A stretch of 64,000 nt of DNA from Alphaproteobacteria bacterium (lineage in GTDB: Bacteria; Pseudomonadota; Alphaproteobacteria; Micavibrionales; Micavibrionaceae): positions 1 through 64,000 of the forward strand of contig JAGYOK010000005.1 in NCBI GenBank assembly GCA_018399685.1, in the 5' to 3' direction. This document shows, one piece after another, positions 1-8,946 of the stretch (positions are counted from its first letter, which is position 1; each line of letters begins with the position of its first letter). The position numbers and the translations under genes were made by a program. The notes below the pieces were generated by a model, which was given only the letters and a program-made list of their open reading frames with translations, searched no databases and was not told where the DNA came from.

Positions 1-94
1 TTTAAATAGCAAAAACAGGTTTGCCGCAAACTAAAAAAAAGCGGCATAAAGATTTTAATATATTAGGAAAAATATCCACGGATTTATTTCTTAA

Positions 95-171
95 TGGTCG
101 GAGCGAGAGGATTCGAACCTCCGACCCTCTGTTCCCAAAACAGATGCGCTACCAGGCTGCGCTACGCTCCG
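95..171 (-). tRNA. tRNA-Pro (anticodon TGG)
   Basis: The minus strand folds as a full cloverleaf. The 7-bp acceptor stem pairs CGGAGCG with CGCTCCG, the T-arm carries GGTTCGAATCC, and the anticodon loop is TTTGGGA, which reads TGG. The discriminator base is A and CCA is encoded. A second proline tRNA (CGG) with a similar body lies near 60.4 kb. Confidence 0.97.
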
Positions 172-240
172 AGCCGAAAAGATAAGCGGTTTTATCAGGT
201 GATAAGAAAAACAGCAAGAGAAATAGTCAAAAAAATATAA

Positions 241-819
241 TCAATCAAATATTATTCTATCACCTGGTGATATCCCCTGACGCTCTGCTTCGCCGCCTGC
301 TATTTCAAGAACGTGTTTGATCTCTCCATCAGAGCTTATGCGCTCCAAAGAATGCGGCTTTGCCTCGTGGTGAATGCTATGAATAACACCATCTTCACGT
401 ATAAAAATAATATCCAGCGGAATCCATGTGTTCTTCATCCAGAACGCACGCTCTGCAACATCATCAAATAAGAACAGCATCCCTGTTCCTGGCTGTAGAG
501 CGCTCCTGTACATTAAGCCCATCTGCTTTTCATTTTCCGTACGGGCAAGCTCAACCCGAAAAACCAGATTTGTGCCCTCAGAGGTTATGATAGTGATATC
601 AGAAGTTTGCAGGCTTTGAGGACGATTTTGCTCTGGCTCGTTTTCAGGAGTAGTAATACGCGGCGGAATTTTTATAACGTCAATCTTCTCGTTATCAGCA
701 TTGGGCTGCTGCGCCAGCGTCTCCCGCGCAGTACCAAGGCCAAAGCAAAAAATCATTGCTCCGGTAAAAAGCATCAGAAGCACACTGGCAAAAATCTTAC
801 TTTTCCTTAGCATATTCAT
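241..819 (-). CDS. DUF192 family exported protein
   Basis: This is a secreted or membrane-anchored protein with a DUF192 domain in its C-terminal half. The N-terminus has a Lys/Arg-containing start followed by a hydrophobic stretch (residues about 10-30) and a likely cleavage site near TLAQQ. The domain shows the family signature: LMYRSALQPGTGMLF, then FWMKNTWIPLDIIFI, then VLEIAGGEAERQGISPGD. The family function is not established. An ATG at 828 is possible, but GGGAG abuts it directly, whereas the ATG at 819 has GGAG nine bases upstream, so 819 is preferred. It lies 10-20 bp downstream of a CBS-domain gene and is probably cotranscribed with it. Confidence 0.88.
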   Translation of the reverse strand: MNMLRKSKIFASVLLMLFTGAMIFCFGLGTARETLAQQPNADNEKIDVIKIPPRITTPENEPEQNRPQSLQTSDITIITSEGTNLVFRVELARTENEKQMGLMYRSALQPGTGMLFLFDDVAERAFWMKNTWIPLDIIFIREDGVIHSIHHEAKPHSLERISSDGEIKHVLEIAGGEAERQGISPGDRIIFD

Positions 820-838
820 CTTAGCCATCTCCCAAACA

Positions 839-1294
839 TCAATCTTTTGCTGAGTTTTCTAGTTCATCAATTAATGATTCATAGGTTATAAGCCCCATAA
901 ATTTGCCGTTTTTATCAACGACACAAAGCGGCTCGCACTGTGTTGTCAAACGGCCAACCGCCTCCCATAAAGGAGCATCAGGAGATATTATAACAGATTT
1001 CCGCTCAACGACTTCTGCCACTTTATGCTGTAAAATCCCTATAAGCCGCCTTCCTACACCGGGCGCAGCGGATAATTTCATATCAATCTGCACGCCGCTG
1101 CTGGTTGTTATCGGAACAGGGATCAGGTTTTTGAGCAAAACACTCATAGAGAAAACCCCTAGAAATTTGCCCTCTTCTCCAATAACAGGCGCCACAGCAA
1201 CTTTATTCTTTTTTAAAAGTTTCAGTGCTTTTTTAACGGTTTTATCGGGTGATAATACAATCCCCTTTTTTTCGATTGCTGAATAACAAGCCAT
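839..1294 (-). CDS. CBS-domain protein (tandem CBS pair)
   Basis: The 151-residue protein is essentially one Bateman module of two CBS domains. The first covers roughly residues 10-60 (VLSPDKTVKKALKLLKK, then VIGEEGKFLGVFSMSVL) and the second roughly 95-145 (SVIISPDAPLWEAVGRL, then VVDKNGKFMGLITYESL). Such modules usually bind adenine nucleotides or other small ligands and act as sensors. No effector domain is attached, so the partner is unknown. An AGG five to six bases upstream supports the ATG. It sits between the MsbA-type exporter and the DUF192 gene, all on the same strand. Confidence 0.85.
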   Translation of the reverse strand: MACYSAIEKKGIVLSPDKTVKKALKLLKKNKVAVAPVIGEEGKFLGVFSMSVLLKNLIPVPITTSSGVQIDMKLSAAPGVGRRLIGILQHKVAEVVERKSVIISPDAPLWEAVGRLTTQCEPLCVVDKNGKFMGLITYESLIDELENSAKD

Positions 1295-1393
1295 TAGGCC
1301 TCACTAAATTATATGAAATATTTCGTAACAAAAACTACTAACGCTAGAGCTACGACAGGATAAACAATACCATAAAGGTAAGCTTTTATAAAC

Positions 1394-3175
1394 CTATGAG
1401 TGCTTTATGCCAGCATTATACATTTGAGCATAAAGCCCGCCGCGATCAAGCAAAGACAGGTGATTACCTTCTTCAACAATCTGGCCGCGATCTAAAACAA
1501 TAATTTGATCAGCCTCTTGTATGGTGCTTAATCTATGAGCAATTACAAAGGTTGTCCGGCCTTTTTGAAGTATCTTCAGAGCCTCTTGCACAAGCTGCTC
1601 TGACTCGTTATCCAAAGCGGATGTAGCCTCATCCAAAAGCAATACAGGTGCATCACATAAAATAGCTCTGGCAATAGAAATTCGCTGTTTTTGCCCGCCA
1701 GAAAGCTTCGCCCCGTTTTCGCCTACTACTGTATCGTACCCGTCTTCAAGATCCAGAATAAATTCATGGGCTGCCGCAGCTCTGGCAGCATCATAAACAG
1801 CTTGAGTGCTGGCATCGGGATTCCCGTAACGAATATTCTCAATAACTGAATCGTTAAAGATCGTAATATCCTGAGATACCAGAGCGATATGCTCTCGCAA
1901 GGAGGATTGGGAAAGATCTCGAATATCCTGTCCGTTTATGCTGATTGCCCCGCCGGACACATCATAAAAGCGGGGGATCAGATTGATAAGAGTGCTTTTC
2001 CCGCCGCCCGATGGCCCAACCAGCGCGGTGACTTTGTCAGGCTGGGCAACAAAGCTAACCCCTGAAAGGGCAAGAGTATCAGGATTATAGGCAAAGGAAA
2101 CATTGTCGAAAACAATTTCTGCCCTGCGTGTATCAAGCGTAATTGCGTTTGGCCTGTCATGTATTTCTCTTTGAGAATCAAGCATTGAAAAGACACGCTC
2201 GGAAGCTCCAAGCCCCATCTGTAATGTGCTGTTAAGCTTGGCCAGTTTCTTCATCGGCTCATAAGCCAGAGTAAATGCAGCAATAAATGATGCAAGCTGC
2301 CCCGGCGTTGTATTACCCGCGCTTACCTGATATCCGCCGTAAATAATAATGGCTGCAAAAATAAGCCCCACAATAACTTCATTAACAGGGGTCGAAATCG
2401 AAGATATTTGCACGGATTTAATATTCAAATCCCTTACGCTATGAACAACGTACGCGCCCTTCTTTTCTTCATATTTTTCCATCCGGTAGGCTTTAACCAG
2501 ACGAATACCCCTAAAAGTCTGTGATAACAACCCAGACAAACCGCCAAGCTCGGATTGGATATTCTTCGAAAGCATGCGGAGCTTTTTCCCCAAATAGATC
2601 ACAAAGACTGCAAGCAACGGAAAAACAATGAAAGCCGCCAAAGTAAGCTTCCAGTCGCGGACAAACATCAACCCGATAAGAAAGACAAGCGTAAGCAGGT
2701 TTTTTCCGAAACCGGTTAATGTGTTTGTTACGGCGGCTCTAAGAACAGAGACGTCATTTATAACGCGGGATATCAACTCCCCGCTTGTGTGCTTATAATA
2801 AAACGCCAGATCCAGAGTTAAAAAATGTGAGAAAAGCTGGTTTTGAATATCCGCAACAATCGAATGTCCAACACGGCTCATCATTACCGTATGCAAATAT
2901 GTCGAAATTCCACGTACAGCGAACGCTCCGGCAAACCCAAGAGCAACCGGTATAATATACTCTTTTTTCCCATTATACAGGACATCGTCCAGAACCGGCT
3001 GCATCAAAGCCGCTGTCATAGCCGTCATAGCCGCAGCAACAGCCATAAAAAACAAAGCGCCCAAAGCTTTGAATTTATAAGGGAAAAGATAATCCCTCAT
3101 CAGGCGCTTTACCAAATCCAGCGTCATGGCCGCTGGTTTTTCATTAATTTTTTTGTTTCTGCCTAGTAGAGCCAT
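1394..3175 (-). CDS. msbA: ABC exporter, MsbA-type (fused permease-ATPase)
   Basis: This 593-aa half-transporter has a six-helix transmembrane domain (about residues 35-325) followed by an ATPase domain. The ATPase shows Walker A GPSGGGKST, a Q-loop near SQDITIFNDS, signature LSGGQKQR, Walker B VLLLDEATSALD and the H-loop IAHRLSTI. The length and domain order match MsbA, the lipid A-core flippase of the inner membrane, which works as a homodimer. Close relatives export other lipids or peptides, so the substrate is inferred. No lipid A biosynthesis genes are adjacent. No strong Shine-Dalgarno precedes the ATG. Confidence 0.85.
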   Translation of the reverse strand: MALLGRNKKINEKPAAMTLDLVKRLMRDYLFPYKFKALGALFFMAVAAAMTAMTAALMQPVLDDVLYNGKKEYIIPVALGFAGAFAVRGISTYLHTVMMSRVGHSIVADIQNQLFSHFLTLDLAFYYKHTSGELISRVINDVSVLRAAVTNTLTGFGKNLLTLVFLIGLMFVRDWKLTLAAFIVFPLLAVFVIYLGKKLRMLSKNIQSELGGLSGLLSQTFRGIRLVKAYRMEKYEEKKGAYVVHSVRDLNIKSVQISSISTPVNEVIVGLIFAAIIIYGGYQVSAGNTTPGQLASFIAAFTLAYEPMKKLAKLNSTLQMGLGASERVFSMLDSQREIHDRPNAITLDTRRAEIVFDNVSFAYNPDTLALSGVSFVAQPDKVTALVGPSGGGKSTLINLIPRFYDVSGGAISINGQDIRDLSQSSLREHIALVSQDITIFNDSVIENIRYGNPDASTQAVYDAARAAAAHEFILDLEDGYDTVVGENGAKLSGGQKQRISIARAILCDAPVLLLDEATSALDNESEQLVQEALKILQKGRTTFVIAHRLSTIQEADQIIVLDRGQIVEEGNHLSLLDRGGLYAQMYNAGIKHS

Positions 3176-3264
3176 ATTTATTTTTTGATCTTGTTAACAA
3201 GGTACGCACAACCGCGCCCCCGGTTGTTATACTGGAAAAACGCAAAAGATAAAACACAAAGCTT

Positions 3265-4233
3265 TTAAAAGGATATTTCGGATTTTTTCTTTGGTCCGCG
3301 CTTTTTATGCTTACGATCCGGCAGAGCTTTTCCCCACTCAAAGTTCTCAACCAAATAGTTCGGGCGCACGTTATTATACTGGCGTACAAGAATATTTAAA
3401 GACCGATCCACCTCGGCGGGATTTTCACAAGCCTTGAAAACAGATGAGTGAATACCGCGCTTAATCAGGCACGTATCAATATTAACCAGCACCCCTCCAA
3501 GAATATCATGAGCCATAGCATCGCCAATGACTACGGTTTGACCCGGATAAACATCCCGCTCTTGTAGCATTTTGACACAATGTTGAAAGATCATGCTGTG
3601 CGGCTTTCCGATATATTCAACGATTCCGCCAAAATCCTTATAGCGCATAGCCAGCGTACCCGGCCCAAAGATATTAATTGCTCCTAAAATCCCCAGACTA
3701 TCAGGGTTTGCACAAATAGCTTTAAGGTTATAGCGCGCGCACTGCTTTAATAAAGGCTCGTAATCCTCGATTGTTTTATTGGGAGCATCCGTCCCCGCAA
3801 TAAGCAAAAAGCTTGCGACTTTAGGATCATCTACAACTTCGACACTTAAATCTTTAACAATAGACAAATCATCTTTTTTGTTAATCAGAATGCACTTTTT
3901 ACCGATATTCTTGAAATATCCCTCACTTTGATTATTCAAGCCCTGCCATGTAATCTCGCCAGAGGTAATAATATCATTGTAAAGATCATCAGCCAGCCCC
4001 AAACTCCTCAGACGTTCGCTGTTCTGATCCGCTCTTTTCCCGGAGTTAGAAAGAATTATGACCTGTTTTTGACGATCTTTAAGCTCTGTCAGGCATTCAA
4101 TGACCCCATCAAATAATTTTTCTCCATTATGCAGAACGCCCCACTCATCAATAATAAAGCCTGAGTAGCTATCTGATATATCGGATATTCCTGCACAAAA
4201 TTTGGTTTTATTTATGGAGTTGGTCGTAAGCAC
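3265..4233 (-). CDS. HAD-superfamily class IIA hydrolase (TIGR01459-like)
   Basis: The protein resembles the alphaproteobacterial class IIA HAD family TIGR01459. Motif I appears as FIIDEWGVLHNG around residue 26-37, with the second Asp of DxD replaced, as is common in this subfamily. Motif II is ILSNSGKR and motif IV is VVIGDAMAHDILGG. A cytoplasmic sugar-phosphate or nucleotide phosphatase is likely, but the substrate is unknown. The start codon is GTG, with GAGGG eight bases upstream. The Lys/Arg-rich C-terminus (KHKKRGPKKKSE) is an unusual basic tail and might contact nucleic acid or phospholipid. Confidence 0.8.
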   Translation of the reverse strand: MLTTNSINKTKFCAGISDISDSYSGFIIDEWGVLHNGEKLFDGVIECLTELKDRQKQVIILSNSGKRADQNSERLRSLGLADDLYNDIITSGEITWQGLNNQSEGYFKNIGKKCILINKKDDLSIVKDLSVEVVDDPKVASFLLIAGTDAPNKTIEDYEPLLKQCARYNLKAICANPDSLGILGAINIFGPGTLAMRYKDFGGIVEYIGKPHSMIFQHCVKMLQERDVYPGQTVVIGDAMAHDILGGVLVNIDTCLIKRGIHSSVFKACENPAEVDRSLNILVRQYNNVRPNYLVENFEWGKALPDRKHKKRGPKKKSEISF

Positions 4234-4361
4234 CGTTTAACCCTCTTTAATTTTTTAATGTCACGCTAGCACGTCTGCGCCCTTTTACAGGCAAATGAGA
4301 TTATGATGTCATATGGCATTCTAATCAATAGAGTTTTACAGTTTCACAAAATCAATCTTAA

Positions 4362-4871
4362 TTACTTTTCACAAATAGAATAGGAAACCGGATGCCCCGG
4401 AAATGGTGTAGAAGCCCATTTACGCAAAGTATCGCCATTCATTTTACTGACTTTTTCAATGCGCTCGGCATAGGTTTTACAAAATATATCAGGACGCATT
4501 TTCGCAGCATCATTAGAAATCTTGTTGGCAAAGTTTGTGCGTATACTGTGCAATGATTTATCCGGTTCTTTATCCCCGCTGCGGCGATAAAAATCCATCA
4601 TTATTCTTTCATAATCTACAAAAAGCTTTTCGTGTTTTGCAGTAAATTTTTTGTGCTCGGTATAAAGGTTTTTGCCACTCGCACTAGACATATGTGCACA
4701 ATTCAAACCTATAACCATAAGCTCGCTATGTATGCGTATGCCCTGCTCGGCTTCTGCTTCGACTTTTGTATAACATTTATCACCGGCATATGATGGGAAA
4801 GAAACAAAAGAAACAACAACACAAGAAAGCATTAAAACTAAAGCAGAACCAAGGACTCTCATATAATTCAT
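4362..4871 (-). CDS. secreted protein with four cysteines, unknown function
   Basis: I do not recognise a family. The 169-aa product starts with a clear signal peptide (MRVLGSALVLMLSCVVVSF, cleavage near PSYA-G). The mature part is helical and charged, with four cysteines (KCY, NCAH, FCKT, ICEK) that could form two disulfides in the periplasm. A longer reading of the frame begins inside the dehydrogenase gene, but the signal peptide fixes the real start at 4871 or at the ATG at 4862. It lies 43 bp downstream of the dehydrogenase and could be cotranscribed with it. Confidence 0.65.
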   Translation of the reverse strand: MNYMRVLGSALVLMLSCVVVSFVSFPSYAGDKCYTKVEAEAEQGIRIHSELMVIGLNCAHMSSASGKNLYTEHKKFTAKHEKLFVDYERIMMDFYRRSGDKEPDKSLHSIRTNFANKISNDAAKMRPDIFCKTYAERIEKVSKMNGDTLRKWASTPFPGHPVSYSICEK

Positions 4872-4914
4872 GACCCTATAAATTAAAGAACAACAATTAA
4901 GAATAACCGCTCGT

Positions 4915-5865
4915 CTAGCTGGCAAGGCGTACTGGTGTAAGGAGTTCCTGCCCGGAAAAATGAGCTCGAAGATTATCAAGGACAAGTTGCCCCATTTTAG
5001 AAAGTGTTTCAAGCGTGGCGGCACCGGAATGTGGAGATAAAACTACATTATCCATCTTAAACAGCTCTTCAGGCACATGGGGTTCATTCGCAAAAACATC
5101 CAGCCCCGCTCCGGCAATCGTTTGATTTCTCAAGGCAATAAGCAGATCTTCCTCATTCACAACAGAGCCACGAGCTATGTTAATCAGATACCCTTTCGCC
5201 CCTAAAGCTTCCAAAATTTTATATGTGATTAAGTTGTTTGTGCTTTCCCCTCCGGCACAGGCCAGCACAAGAAAATCCGAATCACGTGCCATATCTTCAA
5301 GGTTCTCATAATATTTGTAATCCACATCGGGATTTTTATTACGGGCATTATAAATCACGCGCATATTGAAAGCCTCAACGCGTTTTGCGATAGCCGAGCC
5401 AATACGCCCCAGCCCTACAATCCCGACCACCTTCCCCTCCAATGAGGTTGAAAGCGGCATCGCTCCGGAATGCCAGCGCCCGACACGCACAAACATATCT
5501 GCCTCAACAGCCCGGCGCGCAACACCAAGCATAAGGAAAAGCGCCATATCGGCTGTATCGCTAGTAACCACATCAGGCGTATTTGTTACAACAATGCCGC
5601 GTTTTTTCGCTACTTCCAGATCTATATTATCGTACCCCACACCGAGCTGAGTAATAATCTCCAAATTCGGCAAAGCTGCCATCAAACGCTCATGCACATT
5701 GCCATAACTATAGGCCGAGAGGATAGCTTGTATCTCAAGCCCTCGCTCGCGCAAAACAGCCTCGGGATCGCGTGCCTCCCACAGCCTGATGACATCATAA
5801 TGCTCTTCCAGGTCATCCATTTCGCGCGGTAATAAAGACTGTAACGCCAGGATTGTTTGTTTCAT
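4915..5865 (-). CDS. D-2-hydroxyacid dehydrogenase (NAD(P)-dependent)
   Basis: This 316-aa cytoplasmic oxidoreductase belongs to the D-isomer-specific 2-hydroxyacid dehydrogenases. The nucleotide-binding Rossmann motif is GIVGLGRIGSAIAKR near the middle. The substrate-binding Arg lies in INIARGSVVNEEDL and the catalytic His in LSPHSGAAT. It most resembles the hydroxypyruvate/glyoxylate reductase branch; the substrate cannot be fixed from sequence. A strong AAGGAG five bases before the ATG supports the start. It is divergent from miaB, with 100 bp between them. Confidence 0.85.
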   Translation of the reverse strand: MKQTILALQSLLPREMDDLEEHYDVIRLWEARDPEAVLRERGLEIQAILSAYSYGNVHERLMAALPNLEIITQLGVGYDNIDLEVAKKRGIVVTNTPDVVTSDTADMALFLMLGVARRAVEADMFVRVGRWHSGAMPLSTSLEGKVVGIVGLGRIGSAIAKRVEAFNMRVIYNARNKNPDVDYKYYENLEDMARDSDFLVLACAGGESTNNLITYKILEALGAKGYLINIARGSVVNEEDLLIALRNQTIAGAGLDVFANEPHVPEELFKMDNVVLSPHSGAATLETLSKMGQLVLDNLRAHFSGQELLTPVRLAS

Positions 5866-5965
5866 TCGCGCTCCTTTTTCTCCAAAAAGCTTGATTTTTG
5901 CTCATATATTTAGTCTATAGCTGTTTTGAAGAGCACCAAGATTTAATAAAACGAGTTTAGTCAAA

Positions 5966-7321
5966 ATGGCAAAGACACACAAGCACAAGAAACTCTATAT
6001 AAAGACATGGGGCTGTCAAATGAATGTATATGACAGCAACCGCATGGTGGATATTCTCTCCGGGCTTGGCTATGAAAATGTAGATACGCCCGATGATGCG
6101 GATATGATAATCCTGAACACATGCCATATTCGTGAAAAAGCCACGGAAAAAGTCTTCTCGGAGCTTGGCCGTCTACGCCCGCACAAACAGGCAAAAGAAG
6201 CAAAAGGCGGTAAAATGCTGGTTGCTGTAGCCGGTTGCGTTGCACAGGCCGAAGGCGATATCATAATGGATCGAGCACCGTATGTTGACATGGTCTTCGG
6301 GCCGCAAGTGTACCATGAGCTGCCAGAAATGGTTCTTAAAGCCTCCGGCGATGAACGCGTCGTAAACACAGAATTCCCGACTATTTCAAAATTTGACAGC
6401 CTTCCGAAAGAACACACCATCGAAGGCGCGAGCGCTTATCTCTCTGTACAAGAGGGCTGCGACAAATTCTGTGCCTTTTGCGTTGTTCCATACACACGCG
6501 GCGAGGAATACTCACGCAGCGCTGTTGAAATTATAGAAGAAGCGAGGCGTCTCGTCGATCAGGGAGCGCTGGAGATCATCCTGCTTGGCCAGAATGTAAA
6601 CGCCTATCACGGTGAAGGGCCGGATGGAAAAACATGGAATCTTGCCGATATCATTCATAAAATCTCTGAAATCGAAGGATTAGAGCGCATCCGTTATTCT
6701 ACTTCCCACCCACGCGATATGGACGATGATCTGATCGCGGTGCATGGAGAAATAGAGATGCTCCAGCCTTTCTTGCACCTGCCGGTGCAAAGCGGCTCGG
6801 ACAAAATACTCAAAGCCATGAACCGCAAACATACATCCGATTTTTACCGTGAGATCATTGCCAAGCTCAGGAAAACCCGCCCGGATATTGCCTTTTCATC
6901 TGACTATATTATCGGTTTCCCCGGAGAAACCGAAGAAGATTTTGAGGCCAGCTTGCAACTTGCCCGCGACGTTAATTACGCATCATGCTATTCTTTTAAA
7001 TACAGCGCCCGCCCCGGAACTCCTGCCGCTAACCTGAAAGAAGCCATGGTTCCAGATCACATCGCATCCGAGCGTCTGGCTCGCTTTCAAGCCCTTATCA
7101 ACGAACAGCAAACGGCTTTCAATAAAAGCTGTGAAGGAAAAACCCTGCCCGTTCTCTTTGATCGACACGGCAAAAAAGCAGGCCAGCTTAGTGGCCGTTC
7201 CCCTTATTTTCAGTCCGTGTACGTACAGGGAAACGAACGTTTGCTCGGCAACATCCTGCCTGTTAAAATAACACAAGCGTTCGACAATTCCCTGACCGGA
7301 GAAATCGAAATTAATGACTGA
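5966..7321 (+). CDS. miaB: tRNA-2-methylthio-N6-dimethylallyladenosine synthase MiaB
   Basis: MiaB adds the methylthio group to i6A37 of tRNAs reading UNN codons. The N-terminal UPF0004 domain holds Cys17, Cys53 and Cys91 (auxiliary cluster). The radical-SAM cluster is EGCDKFCAFC (Cys165, 169, 172), and a TRAM domain closes the protein (about 380-445). The length (451 aa) is normal. Its last 8 bases overlap ybeY, which suggests translational coupling. It opens the long plus-strand block of RNA-modification and translation genes. Confidence 0.96.
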   Translation: MAKTHKHKKLYIKTWGCQMNVYDSNRMVDILSGLGYENVDTPDDADMIILNTCHIREKATEKVFSELGRLRPHKQAKEAKGGKMLVAVAGCVAQAEGDIIMDRAPYVDMVFGPQVYHELPEMVLKASGDERVVNTEFPTISKFDSLPKEHTIEGASAYLSVQEGCDKFCAFCVVPYTRGEEYSRSAVEIIEEARRLVDQGALEIILLGQNVNAYHGEGPDGKTWNLADIIHKISEIEGLERIRYSTSHPRDMDDDLIAVHGEIEMLQPFLHLPVQSGSDKILKAMNRKHTSDFYREIIAKLRKTRPDIAFSSDYIIGFPGETEEDFEASLQLARDVNYASCYSFKYSARPGTPAANLKEAMVPDHIASERLARFQALINEQQTAFNKSCEGKTLPVLFDRHGKKAGQLSGRSPYFQSVYVQGNERLLGNILPVKITQAFDNSLTGEIEIND

Positions 7322-7796
7322 CATCACCATCGACATCACAATCAAAGACGAACGCTGGAACATCGCAATCGGCGACATTGAAACTATCATCAACAAAGCC
7401 ATCAACTTTTGTCATTGCGAGAAGGCGCGGGCGACGAAGCAATCCACCGAAATCAGCATCGTTCTCGCCAACGACCCCTTCATCCAGGATCTCAACAAAA
7501 CATACCGTGACAAAGACACCCCGACAAACGTCCTGTCCTTCCCGGCAAGTGAACCGGACGAACAAACGCCATTTAGCACACTTGGCGACATCATCCTGTC
7601 TTACGACACCATCGCCTGCGAAGCGCAAGAGCAAAGCAAAAGCTTCCCCGACCATTTCGCACACATGCTGGTACACGGATGTTTGCATCTTTTACACTTT
7701 GACCATGATAATGACAAAGCTGCCGAAGAAATGGAAAAACTTGAAATTACTCTTCTCGCGCATCTCGGTATTAAAAACCCTTATGAATCAGAATAA
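7314..7796 (+). CDS. ybeY: endoribonuclease/rRNA maturation factor YbeY
   Basis: YbeY is a zinc-dependent factor for 16S rRNA 3'-end maturation and 70S quality control. The zinc site is visible as HGCLHLLHFDH (His121, His125, His131), and PTNVLSFP is the conserved core motif. Residues about 33-45 (starting CHCEKARATKQ) do not look like the family. They are encoded by a palindromic repeat element inserted in frame (see the repeat entry), just before the conserved strand ISIVLANDPFIQDLN. The start overlaps the miaB end. Confidence 0.93.
   Translation: MTDITIDITIKDERWNIAIGDIETIINKAINFCHCEKARATKQSTEISIVLANDPFIQDLNKTYRDKDTPTNVLSFPASEPDEQTPFSTLGDIILSYDTIACEAQEQSKSFPDHFAHMLVHGCLHLLHFDHDNDKAAEEMEKLEITLLAHLGIKNPYESE
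7411..7445 (+). repeat. palindromic repeat element inside ybeY
   Basis: The 35-nt stretch begins GTCATTGCGAG and ends GACGAAGCAATCC, with terminal arms ATTGC and GCAAT. This matches the common dispersed GTCATTGCGAG-type palindrome found in many proteobacterial genomes. It lies within the coding frame and adds about 12 residues to YbeY without breaking it. It is GC-richer than the flanking DNA. Confidence 0.75.
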
Positions 7797-7847
7797 ATTT
7801 GTGGCACTATGGCACTCTTTATATAGCTTTTATTGTTAATCAGGATA

Positions 7848-8903
7848 ATGACCCAAGACCAAGATATATCTTTAAAACCCGAGCGGAAATCTTCCGACAC
7901 AAACATCGAGGTTTATGAGTATGAAAATAAACTTAACGATGGCAAAACAGGCGGGAAAGAGCTTGTCTCTACGGCTGATAATATGCGGGATCTGGATCAA
8001 AGAATGCTCAAAAACAAGGAATATTCCTCTCATAAATGCAGTACCTGCAAAGGATTTATAGAGAAATTAAAATCATATTTCAGACCCGGAAATGACACCT
8101 CTTTAAGGGAAACGATTGAGGAATACATTGAAAGTGAAGAAAAGGCTGAAAAAGACGATCTTTTATCCATCCATGAAAAAGCCCTGCTCTCCAACGTTCT
8201 TGAGCTGCACAGCATGACCGCTATGGATGTAATGATCCCCCGTGCCGACATTATTGGTATCCCTGACAATATTACACAAGAGGAAATGTTTTCCTTGCTT
8301 GCCGAGAAACAATACAGCCGCTTTCCTGTCTATAATGATTCACTGGATAATATTGTTGGAGCCATCCACATCAAAGACATACTGACCGGCATAGTGCGGG
8401 GTGAGCCATTTGATATGAGCCGCCTCATACGCGATATCCCCATTGTTTCACCTTCCATGCATGTGCTTGATTTGCTTACACAAATGCGCATTACCCGCAA
8501 GCATCTCGCTCTTGTAGTTGATGAGTTCGGCGGGATCGACGGGCTTATAACAATAGGTGATCTGATCGAGGCTATCGTTGGCGAAATAGACGACGAGCAC
8601 AATCTCGAAATCCAGCCGGAAATAAGATTGCAGCCCGACGGATCTATACTGGCAGATGCCCGTTACGATGTTGACGAGTTTGAGGAAATCTACGGCGAAT
8701 TTTTAAGCGAGGAAGAGCGCGAGGAAAACGATACTCTTGGCGGGCTGGCCTTCTTTCTGGCTGGCCGGGTTCCCGCAAGAGGAGAAGTTCTAAAGCACAG
8801 CTCTGGCATGGTATTCGAAATTGAAGATGCCGACCCGCGCAGGGTGAAAAGCCTTATAATTCGTAATGTTCCTCACCCCAATCACTACAAAACCAGTTAT
8901 TAA
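7848..8903 (+). CDS. CorC/HlyC-family protein (CBS pair plus transporter-associated domain)
   Basis: The 351-aa soluble protein has an acidic N-terminal region, a CBS pair (MDVMIPRADIIGIP, then SRFPVYNDSLDNIVGAIHIKDIL, with a second repeat ending GGIDGLITIGDLIEAIVGEI) and a C-terminal CorC_HlyC domain. It lacks the DUF21 membrane domain, so it is the short CorC/TlyC type, historically linked to magnesium/cobalt efflux and often found between ybeY and lnt. That conserved position supports the call. The frame is also open from a TTG at 7833. The ATG has an AGGA only two bases upstream, so the start is uncertain. Confidence 0.88.
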   Translation: MTQDQDISLKPERKSSDTNIEVYEYENKLNDGKTGGKELVSTADNMRDLDQRMLKNKEYSSHKCSTCKGFIEKLKSYFRPGNDTSLRETIEEYIESEEKAEKDDLLSIHEKALLSNVLELHSMTAMDVMIPRADIIGIPDNITQEEMFSLLAEKQYSRFPVYNDSLDNIVGAIHIKDILTGIVRGEPFDMSRLIRDIPIVSPSMHVLDLLTQMRITRKHLALVVDEFGGIDGLITIGDLIEAIVGEIDDEHNLEIQPEIRLQPDGSILADARYDVDEFEEIYGEFLSEEEREENDTLGGLAFFLAGRVPARGEVLKHSSGMVFEIEDADPRRVKSLIIRNVPHPNHYKTSY

Positions 8904-8946
8904 GACCAGCATTTACAGGCTCTGACTCTAAGCAGGTTATTATTAT

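Noticed and set aside
1300-1393. Hydrophobic 20-residue frame (AYLYGIVYPVVALALVVF) between the msbA-like and CBS genes on the minus strand
   Set aside because: It has no ATG, GTG or TTG start in frame; only rare start codons would allow it.
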